Shown here in pieces: positions 22,549-34,500 of a stretch of 64,000 bases of DNA. The stretch spans positions 25,245,685-25,309,684 of the forward strand of contig NC_031773.1 of NCBI RefSeq assembly GCF_001522545.3. The letters are read 5' to 3'. The translations under genes were made by a program, and so were the position numbers. This DNA is from Parus major (lineage: Eukaryota; Chordata; Aves; Passeriformes; Paridae). Positions within the stretch are counted from its first letter, which is position 1, and each line of letters starts with the position of its first letter. The notes beneath the pieces were generated by a model that was not told the DNA's origin, ran no database searches, and worked only from the letters and a program-made list of their open reading frames with translations.

Positions 22549-25500
22549 CTGAAAGCAACAAGACATGATTACTAGACAGTGACACATTTTGTTTGAAAGG
22601 CTGAGATAAGAATTTTAAAAAAGGAAAAATGAGCAAGTCTGGTTGTCTGGAATGACAGTAAACAGCACACCCAAAAAACCAACTGCACAGCACAGGTATG
22701 CATAGTGTAGAAGAGTCATAGAGAAGAGCTGATAATAGATGAGCCCTTCCTCCTATTTCTTCTCCCATATGATGTTACAAAAGAGACTACAGTTCCATAT
22801 TTGTCCCCCCCAAAAATGCTGAACTGAGGTGTTTAAGTTAGAACATTCCCTGTGCTCTACCACCTGGTAGAAAGCATCATTCCCTGGACCCATACAGCCT
22901 ACTTAGAGCTACAGACTAACCCTCTGTACCAGGGCTGTGTTACACTCTCTATTTTCCATGGGAAAAACTATGGGTAAACAACCAGCTTGTTTTGATGCCT
23001 GAAGTCAGGTAGACATCATCCATATATCTACATTAGACATGCAAAAGAAGGGGCTCTAGAAGGGACTTGGTTCTAGAACAATTTTGCAACAACAAACTTC
23101 TCTAGCACAGTGACTTGAAAGTGCAGATCCCATACAAAGGGATACTGCATCCTGGATGCAACTGGAAGAGCAATATTCCATGTTCTTTCTATCTTCAGAC
23201 TGTACTGAGATTTCTAATTCTGAGTAGACTGAGACCACTTATTATTTTATCTGAGCCCCCAGAGTTAGGGAGCTCAGCGCACTGCTGTATTCGCAAACCC
23301 CAGAACTTTCAACTAACTATTTCATAGAAATTATCAAGAAGAAGTATAAATGCTGGAAGAAATGTATTTGCCCTTACTGTGGTTGATCCCATGTAGACCT
23401 GGCTGGCAGGAATGCAATGTGTTTGGTCTCTTCCATATGACTTATCAATTCTTGTTTGGATTCAAATTTCTCCTGGCAGTTGTAACAACGACAGTGATGG
23501 ATTTCTCTTCTGATGAAATTCACTAGTTTTACTTGCTGATAGAAGTTCAGACCTGGCAGAGATAGTAGCGAACAAGTGCTTGGGCAACATAAGTCTTAAT
23601 TTAAAAATGCTTTCTTGGATTAAGCATAAGGATTGATAAAAGTTTACTGAAGACAGCACTGCCTGCATGCTGTATCTTAGCAAATTGACTGAATAAGTGT
23701 TTATTCCTAGCTGCTGGGAATCCAACCCTTCTTTTAGAGCAAAAACTCTGAACATTTTCCTTCCTCTCAGTCTAAGTCTTTAGGGTTAGTGACAGAGCTT
23801 CAGGAGCAAGCAAGTAGGCTGAAGAATATTGGGAAATGAGGGAGAATGACTACTGGTATTGTACCCTGAATTCCCTGGAAAGTCTGCTGCCTCCTTGGGG
23901 CTCAGGTTAAATGTGTGACAAGTAACCTTACTGCCCTCATGGGTAATTATCTGTTAGGGATTTTCCAGGTGGGCAGTGATGAAGTTGCAACAAGAAGTCC
24001 TAGGGCAATCAGGAGAGACTGCAGGGCCTTGGGAAGACTGGTTAAGGGATCAGGAACACAAACAGTGTTTTCCTCTGTCCTTCCACTTGCAAGGAATAAC
24101 AAGGGAAGAAACAGGAAGAGCCAGCAGATCAATATCTGTTTCCAAGCCTGGTGTCACTGGAAGAATTTTGGGTTTTCGGATCATGGGTGTGTCGGATCAT
24201 GGGTGTGTCAACACGACCCCAGGCCTGCTGGTGACAGATGGGGTACACCTGTCTTGAAGCGGGGAAAGAATCCTTGCACAGGAGTTAGCAGGGTCCTTGA
24301 GGCAGTTTCAAACTAGATTTGAAGGGGGTAAAGGATAAAACCAGGCCTGCTAGAGAGGAGCCTGGGTCAGGACGTCAATGTATTTATTATGTCTGACAGA
24401 GTTAAGTGCTGGGTCCTGCCACTGGGTCACACAACCGCACACAGCGTCAGAGGCTGGGGGACGCTGTGGTGGAGAAGGACCTGGAGGTGGTGGTGACAGC
24501 AGCTGAACAGGAGCCGGCTATGCCCAGGGGGCCAAGAAGGCCAATGGCACCCTGGCCTGTATCAGCAATAGTGAGGCCAGGGTAGGGATTGCCCCCTGTT
24601 TAGCCTGGAGAAAAGGAGGCCCCAGGCTGACTTAATAGCTCTCTACAGCTACCTGAAAGGAGGCTGTGGCCAGGTAGGGGTCAGTCTCTTCTTCCAAGTA
24701 ACAAGTGATAGGGGGAGATTGAAGCTGAATATTAAGAAAAATTTCTTCACCAAAAGGCTTGTCAAGCCTTGGCACAGGCTGCTCAGAGAAGTAGTTACTG
24801 AGTCACCAGGCCCAGAGGTATTTAAAATATGTGTAGATGTGGCACTCAGGGACATGGTTTAGTGGTGGACTTGGCAGTGCTGGGTTAATGGTTGGCCTCA
24901 ATGATCTTAAAGGCCTTCCACAACCTAAATGATTCTATTCTACAGCAGAAAGCAAACACTGGCCAAACAAAGCTTCTAGCTTGCAAGCAGGCATTGACAG
25001 GCATAATAATAGTAATAACAACAAGAAGAATAATAAAAATAATAATACTTCCAAGTCTCCAGCAGATAGACCTGGAATTCATAGAGCAGGTATTTGTAGA
25101 TTACTCTGCAAAAGAATCCAATGGGTCTAAAGAAAATAGCACACATCCTTGGCAGTAACAACAGTTCCATAAAAATAAAGTGTTCTTGGCTTGCTTTTGT
25201 GAGCTGGCAGAAACAGTTTCCATAATGGAAAAGTTAAATGTCTCTACAAAAATAAAACCGATAAACTTGTTTTCCACTATTCTTATGATGTGGTTTTCTC
25301 CACACTAGTGGCAAATGCTGACAATTACAGCACCTCTTACTCACCATGCTCTGACTTTATTTTGGGAAAGTGAAATCCATGTGATTTCTGGAGAAAAAAA
25401 AAAAGGAAGAAAAAAAAAAAATCTTATTTCCACTACTTCTACTACTCCAAGTTAAAAACAGCTCAGCTTTTCATGGGCTGACACAGACATACACATACAG

Positions 25501-28500
25501 ATATGCAAATATGAATGCATGAAACAAACCCCAAAAGTTTTGGTTCATCAGAAACTTTTGTATTCATATTTAATACTGTTAAATAGCTTATTAAAAGTTA
25601 AACACAGATGCTAACCGTAAAATATACTAAATCATGAAACTACTATGATATCAAAGATGCTTTTTTTTTTACTGCCTGTAGCAGCCTGTACACTCATGAC
25701 TAATAGCCATTCATACTCTTAATGTAAAGCTTGACTTCTCTGCAAATTTTAAAGAACAAATGCTGGAGGTTCACTTCAATTCTGTGCTGAAGAGGGTATT
25801 CTAATGCAGCAGCTGATTTGACCTTAATAAAGATGTTACAAACACAATTTTAAATTCCAAAGTGCTGAAAAAAACTGTTATTTAAAAGAAATCTTACCTG
25901 CATGTGAAGATCCAGTTTTTCTGTGGTGTCTGCCTGTTGTTCACAAAACAGACAAACTGCACATACAGGATACTCTTCCCAGTCAGACCAATCTCTTATG
26001 AATAAAAGCCAAAAAGATTTATTTAATTATGGAAAAGAGAAGAGATATTTTGAGACAGGGCAATTCAGATTCTGCTTTCACAACAGTAGAAATAAATCCA
26101 GAGAAAGTGAATATTTTAACGGGTTGGAAAAGACACTGTAGATTTATAGCTGGATACATGATTACAATCTGGTGTAGAGTCTAAAAGAACTACAAATCTG
26201 AGAATAACTGAGCAGTTAATATTGGGTAATTCCTATGCAGACAGGCATTTAATCCTACTTGAAACTGTCTGCACTAATCAACAGAATACTAACCTCAATT
26301 TCAATCCAATTTGGGAAGTCATTAAATACTGCTTTCAGTATTTATTTTTCTAAGTTTTTTTAAATTCTTGTATACCTTTCTAATCTTTCAATTCACCAGC
26401 CAAAGTCATAATCATCAGGCAGAGGTAACTCTAAGTGTTATTTACTTATGAAATATTAATTACTCTCTTATGCTACATTTAGACATGTACACAGAGAATA
26501 CTTTACCAAAACATCCATTTAAATCCTGGTACTGCTGAGAGACAGAACTATTACTGCAACCACGTAGAGTCAAGTAAAATTAAGCTCAAGTCACAGAGAG
26601 AACCAGGAAGATAACCTGATGCCCATAAATTACTTCCTGCTTATTCAATTTTCTATGGCCAAGGAAACCACCTCTGCAGTGATCTGAGGGCCTGGACCAC
26701 AGAAGAATGCAGAGGAGGTGGATCTTGCCCTCAATCAACACTGCTGAAAAGCTTCCTTTGAAATCCTTCTAAAATTTCTAGTTATTACCTTTTTATCAAA
26801 ATTTTTCATACAATTTCTTCTTCATACTGACATTTTTGATGCTCACTTCATTTAATTTTAATTTAATTATTTAATTTTTAAATTTGAGCAAAAGCTGTTC
26901 GACTGTTTTCTGGTGCAAAACTAAAGAATAATGCATTTTGTATACATCATTACACACCCAGAAGGCTTTTGTTTGAGCTCTAGGGAAACAGAAAACAGGC
27001 TTGTGGTTGAAATATGAAGTTTACAGCTCTCATTGCTGAGAAGTGTTTTTAATGAGGACAATTTGGAGTTGATTTGATTGGCTTAAATGAATTTAAACTG
27101 TGTGCTAACTGTGCACAGCATTTTCCCTGCAACTACTTTAAAATATAATGGTCCTGCAATCTGTGTAATGGGTACATAAGTAACTCTTACTCTTCTAGGT
27201 TATCTAGTAATTCCCGGTCATCCTCTGACTGCACTTCCTCCCAGGACTTTCCAAACTCCTGGGGGGAAAAAAGAAAAGAAAAAAAGCATCTCCTGATTCT
27301 CATCACACATTGTCACTCAACTGAATGAACATCTCAGAAGTCACAATCAGTATCTTATTTTGGATCATTTCAGTATGGCTGTGAGTAAAAGGTAGTCATA
27401 CAACACTGCTTTAGTAAGAATTTCTAAAATAATTATTTTCATCTTTTAACAGGGCATTTCCCACACTATAGCTGAGGAAGATGATTTGGCACAGAGTTCT
27501 CAAGAAAACCAGTGCTGCAACACTCCCAAAGTGTGCCTGAGGTGGGTATGTTATCACTGTCTCAAGTTTGCCCTCACCCTTGCTCAATCCAATCTTTTTG
27601 AGCAACACGTGCTGCTAAATGCAGCTGTCACACGCAAGGCTTCAGCTGGCACAGCTGCACCAGTCAGTGCCTGTACCTGGCTCGAGGCTGTGCCAGTGAA
27701 AACATGGTGTAAACTTAGCTATGGAGCTCCAGAATGCAGCGTGAGCCAGGGCACAGACCTGTGAGACAGACTCCAGCTTGGCTTCCCTCCTCTTCTCACA
27801 CTCCAACGTACACACATCGATTCATGGTGTTCTGTTCTTCCTTTTACTTTTCGTGTTGTTTATTTATACCTTAAAGACCTTCAGCATGAAGTATATCACA
27901 ATTCATTTGTGCAGCGTTCAGCACAATGGCAAGCACTCACAGCATGACTGAGATAAAAATAACAGGCAATGAAAAGCTGAAGGGCTCTACTCAAATACCA
28001 GCAGTGATCTTTAGCTAGTGTTTTTCTTTCCTTGGATTCTTCTTGTCTTTAAAAATAAAACCAAGCAGACTAACCAGTAATCAGAATAGTATTTTTGAAC
28101 CCGTACTTTTGATGGCTGTGGAGGATTCACAAAGATTATAGTTGATTATAGTTGATGATCTTGTCCCCATTAAAAAAAAAAACAAAAAACAAACCAGCTA
28201 ATAAAAATATAATCCTTTAATTGATTTTATTAAAATATTCCTACTAATAAATATATTTAATAACATCCTTAGTAACGAGTATGATTATTGCCTTTATGGC
28301 AAAATGTTTGGAGAAAGAAGGAAAAGATATCCATCACTTAACAATTTAATGAGAATTTTTAATGTTGTTAGTGTCTATCAGGAAAATGATAAACAATTGT
28401 CTCCAGACAGCTCTAAAAATGTCATCATATATTACAGAACGAAAATTCTGTAATTAAATCAGTGATACTACATGGTAGTGTGTAAGCTTTCTGAGTGAGA

Positions 28501-31500
28501 GGGGAGACCCATTAATGTCACCATTACTGTGAGATAACATGAAGCCATTAACACCTCTCACCACATGTTCTCCCAGCTGTACACTAGTTTCCTATGTCTG
28601 CTAATGTTAACACCTTAATGAGCAGATAGTGGCTCACAACCACTGCAAAATGAAGAATGCTCACCATTTTTCCCTTTACCAGCTCAAAGTATATCTGAGA
28701 GTATGTTCAAATATTCATAAGAGACTATGTTCAAAACAGCAGCCAACATTAAGCTTCACCTTTTAATTGAAGGTGAAAAGGAAAAAAAAAACATGCCTGA
28801 GCTTTGTTACTGCTGATGTTTTTTATGGTGTTTATATGAACAAGGCAGAGAGGGAGCTTGTAAGATGTATCTGTTTCCCTCATCTATTTATATTCAGAGG
28901 AGAAAAAAAAAAAGGAAAAAGTGAAAAGCTAACCAGGTTTTGTGTCACTGGAAAATTGCATGGTGAATGGATAACTAGGAACACTGTGATGAAAGTGCCA
29001 GGAGACTGAATTTGAGCAATTGGGTGGAAAAGAGTTCTTTGAAACATTCTTAAAAATATTTAAGGTTTTTTAATTATTTTTCTTTTTTTTTTTTAACACT
29101 TTTTCAGTTCTCCAGTTTGATGGGCATCTGGGACCAAGGGTGCCTTTGTTAAGTATTCAACTTTCTTTGCTTTTTCATCCAAGATGCAAGAGCTGCCAGG
29201 AATGATCTCTAGAGATTCCCAAGAAATTCTTAACAAAACCAGAGAAAAAATGAGACTCGACATTGTTAATAGTTCAAACACTAGAAAATGCATAATTAAG
29301 AAAACCCCGAAGGCCTTGCTATATCTTCAAGAAAAAACAACTTTTTCTTTTAAATATTTTCTGTTTACCTCACGGAGAGGATGATCCTATAGAAAGGTGA
29401 GAACATGCAAATGTGTGTGGTTTGATAATTTCCTCTTCCAAAATGTAGTCTAAATGCACAGAGATGAAATGCCTCACTGGCAATTTACCTTCTCAACCTG
29501 AGTGCAGCTCTATAGGCAGAAAGTAGTTGCCTCACTGAGGCAACACACCCCAGCTTGGAAAAAAAAGTGCAGAGATGGGAGAAAACAAGAAACAGCAGCT
29601 GGTATCTCAAGCAGTGTTCCCTAAAGAGCAGTTCCCAAACTACATGCAAATGGAGTTCCAGGCCTGTGGAGCTCAGGAACTCCAAACATATGTTGTTTTT
29701 CCCTGAAAATTTTATCTTTCCCTTCTTCTCACCTGTCTTGCTGTGATCATCTGAGTTATGTTATCTGTTTTATATTGCTGAAGAACTCGAGGTGGTCTGT
29801 CAGGAAGAAGAGATGGCCTTACCCCAACATTAGTTAATCCACGTTGGATGAATTTCAATATGAAGCATTCCCCAACTGGGGGATTTTATTAAATCTTGAA
29901 CTGTCACCAACTGATGAAGGGTTCCCCTTTACTGTTTTACAAAATACACACCACGTAAATCAAAAGAGGCTAAATGTAAGTAGTGACTCCCATAATAAAA
30001 TATTTTTCCCCTCTCCCCCAACAGATAATAGTGATGACCAAGAGCTTGGCAACAAGGAGAAAGCATCTTTTCGTTGTCTTTGAGGAAAATAAAGGCTTTA
30101 TGAAACAAGTTTTCTAGTAAGTAGTAGGTACCATTTTTAACCTGCCTAGCTTAGTTATAAGTGTATTATTTACAGTGATGTTACATACTGTAAACACATG
30201 CCATTAGACAATTTGAAAATAGACACCTGGGCTTCCTACAAAGGATACTCTATATCTATATGAAAGTGCTGCTGGTAGCAATGAAGTGAATGCAGAAAAA
30301 GAAGGCCTTGTCAGCCTGGGTTTGCCTCAGCTCCTCTGGGACTAAGAGAGGTTTAATACTGCCTTCTGTTCTTTTATGGCCTCCAGCAGTCACCACAAAG
30401 TTCTTCCCTCTCCATTTTTACATGCCTCTTTGTGCAAGGTGTGTCATGGGGCCACAGGATGATACACACAGAGAAACAAGGAAATTAGGTTGGAAGTTTT
30501 TGTTTTGAAGAAAATAAAAATAAGGAATTCCACATCTATATATCATGGATACACTGCTGCTCAGTTCTTCACACTCCAGCACCAGCTCATCTCTGTGAAT
30601 TAACACTTCAAGCCATTCTGTAGGATTGGTATAATTTTCCACACTTAACACAATAAAGATAAAAGACCTCCAAATCCACTGGGGAATCATTTCAGATATC
30701 TGTAAACCATGTTTATGTCTTTGTATAATCCCCTGGATATTTAGAGCAATGTGAAGCACAGACCTCTAATGCTCACTGGTAAAAATGAGTAAATCTTGAT
30801 AGTACACATTGAAAAATAAATTTCTGGTAAATTGTGAGGTGTTATGGGAGAGGAAGCAAAATCACTACATTGAGCCATTACAGAAAGCAGATCTTGTGTA
30901 GAATCTAGAATTTACTGATATAGACTCAGCTTGAAAAAAAACCCATCCTATCTCATTTAAAAAAATCTACTGTAGAGCATGTATGTGCAGGATGGAATAT
31001 TTCCTCTTTACAATGTAAAGGCCAATCTACTGAACTCTTAGTAAGCAAACTGAGGTTCTTCCTTTTAGTCTTCTTGTCTCTGTGCAGGAAAAAAAAAAGG
31101 GTTGGCAAAGGCTCTTTGGAAAGCAAACACCTTCCATTATGCAGCTAAAAATTTCCTGTGTGCAAATATACATTTTATAGTGAACTATGCTATAAGTGTT
31201 TAAAACAAGAGTATTTAGGTCTGTTTTCAATATTTTTATTTTTTTTTAATTCTTTCTTTTAAAGAAGAAATGTCAGAAATTCTGATGTGGGTACAGTCTG
31301 AAGGATCAGAAAGGCTGAGTAGGAACAGTCTCCTGAGTAGACTACAGTGTAGACAACTTGAAAATGTGTGGACAGAGCATGCAGAGCCAGACAAAGAACT
31401 GTGATCACCCAAGTATGTCCCAGAAGAGGTACTGGCATAAGATCTTGCATACGCAGTACCCACTGCCCCATTTTATATATTATGCTGTTTTGACATAGCT

Positions 31501-34500
31501 TATTTGAGTTATATTTACTATTGTCTGTACTTTTAAGAACCCAAAATAATATATGTCTGAGTGATGCTACTCAGTGAGCAATAGCTGAGCGGGTTCAGGC
31601 TGGAAAGTGAAGGTAGCCTGCAAATTTCTGGCCAGAACCCCAACTACAGGCAAAGGGGAGCAAGGCCCTGACTGTTAAACAGATTGCATGTTCTGTGGCC
31701 ACGCAAGCAGCATCACTCAGACCACTCCTGGATGTGGTTCAGGAAGCACACAGGCCACAGATCATTCTCAGGTGACAGGCATGGGCAAGGCCACCAGTTT
31801 TGGAGTAGCTGGAGAAAAGAGTTTGGGTATGTGAATATTAGCCTTGCTGTTATATTTACTTTGGCATATTCTGCTTATTAACATAGCACAGCCATTGTGT
31901 CTCTATTCATGTAATGAACTCCCTGCATATCTCTCAGATTTCTCAAGTAGCACTTCATGGTTCTCAGAGATTCTGGGTAGTCATCTAGCTCAATTTCCTG
32001 ACCTAAGATGGAATAGATTAAAATGTGAACAATGAATGCAAATGAGAAACAAAAGATAATTTAGAAAGATGCCAAATTCTGAAAACATAATATTACTTGT
32101 AGGACAAGAGAAGAGAAGAAAGAAACCAAAAGAAGAGAAGAAAGAAACTATTAAAATCACTTAAAATAATTACATTAAATTAAAATCTGTTAACTTCCAA
32201 AGAAGTAAATGCTCAGTTCTGTTGAGGATCTAAAGAGTAGGTAAAACAGTCAAGAATACCTATTTATAACCTGGATATTAGTACATGTAGAAGGCACAAA
32301 GACTATTTCAGGTGAACTGTAGTTATTTCTGGGACAGAACATAGCAGATTTTGAAGCAGCTCCCATATTCATAAGTCAAAGGCAGCAAGTGAAAATCTGT
32401 TACATGCACACACTCTCAAAGGTCTGAGATAAAAAAATGTGTAGCAACATACACCTACCTGGAGGCTAAAAACTAACTGTTTTTCTTTCATCTCTGGGTC
32501 TTTCATTTTCCTCCTCTTTGAATTTAATTTATACTTTGAAGAGCACTTCCAGCTTAAGGTTTGTAGAAAACGAGCTCAAAGCCAACTTGCTTTAAGTTAG
32601 ACCTCCATTTAGTTCATTGCTCTATCTCACTTTCCCTCCTGTTTTAAAGCAGAGACTGAGCACTAATGACATGATGATTAGTGTCTCTTCAAGCTACATT
32701 CTTGCATCTCTCAAAATCAAAACTCAACAAAAAATGTTTCCTAGTGCTTAGTTTGACAATTATCCAGAATATCATACCATAAATGAGCATACTTCTTAAG
32801 AATCCTTCACTTGATTTTTGACCTTTTTACTAATTGCCAGTTTGGATTTATTCACTTTTAACTAGATAATGTCTGCATCTCTTTAGTCAATTTGCTAATT
32901 ATTCATAGAACTACTTACCAAGTAATTAATGACATAAAATTTGTCATATTCCTTATTTTTGGCATTGATTCTGCGATGCTGCTTCTTTCTCATGTGGTCT
33001 TTAAGTGTGTTTTTGTCTCTGAAGACTTTTTCACAGTATAAACACTGCAAGCTAAGATAAAAAGGTAAACAGGTCAACATGTTAAAATGAAAATAGTACA
33101 AAACAATAAACTTAAATAAGCTGGAGTTATATATAGTAAGATTAACCTAAGCATGTCAGAGCAAACTAAAAGAAACAGAAAGCTCATTTGAAAAAAATCA
33201 ATTACAAGGTAGTCTTAGATCACAGTAGAGTAACTACTACTACTACTACTAATACTACTAAACAGAAGTAAGAATGACAGAAAATGAAAAATACAGGTAA
33301 CAAAGAAGTTTATTCTTTGCCCCATATGCAAAGTGGGAGAAAAGTCTGATTACCCAAAGCAAAGAAAAGCTGCTGATTGCTCACTGTGTGAGCTCTGTAA
33401 CTCAGCATGGACTCACTGACATCCAATCCATCCGTAATTGTTTCTTTGTAATTCAGAGTGAAAAAAACCCAAACTAAACATACTACTTATCTTTTGAAAC
33501 AATTTCAATTAGCTAAATAGAAAGTTTTTATAGGTCTACCTCAACAGGGAGGGTAAATGAAAGTTTGCCAGGGTGGTCAATGGGGTTTTGAAATCCTAAG
33601 AAGTAAAATTCAGTAAATAAATTCACGTCGAAGTATATATAATTCATAGATAAACATATATACACATATCTACATACACATATATACATAGATGTGAGAG
33701 TATTATTTAGGTGTATATACACATTACTTGAGAAGGTGAAAACATTCATTAACAAATGAGAATTTTATCACAGTATGTATTCTAGACCAATTCAAACAGA
33801 ACAGAAATATATGCACTGCCTTAGATCACCATCATAAAACTCTTTTGGTTCTGTATTCTCCTCAGATGTTTTGTGTGCAGCAGGAATTCAGGATTCTCAG
33901 TATCATTTTGCCTTTCAAGACATTTAAGAAGTTTTGAATTCTCCCTGTGCTTGCAGATTTCAAATCAAGGTTGCCTTGCTGGTGAATCACAGGTCTGATG
34001 CAAGAATACAACTATGAATTTTAATATCTGCTTTGCTCCACCTGCTAACAGCAAAGTGTTTGCTCTCCTTTAGAAAAGCATTCCCACGAAGAGTATGGAA
34101 GGCTTTCTGTCAGCATACATAATGCAGTCTTATTTGCCTGAAACAAGATTTTTCTCCTCCAGTAATTTATTCTCAGTTTTATTCTACTAGCATAGCTAAT
34201 AAGTCTACTCTTAGCCATAGGGGAAGTGGCCTTCACTACTCTGGACACAATTTCAGCATGTGCATTAACTACAGAGAGGATCAGCTTTGAGAAAACTGCC
34301 TCTAATTGAAAGCCTCAGGTCCTACTGATAAACAGTAGAGCTGCAAATTCTCAGTGAGCACGGTAATTCAGTGCATTAGGCAGCACCAATGATAAGAGAA
34401 AAGGCATCCTTAATATGTCTTAATTTCTTGAAGAAGTTAATATGTATCTATCCCCTTCTGCTCTGGGTTTGCTCTGTAAGCAGCACAAAAGGGAGAGACC

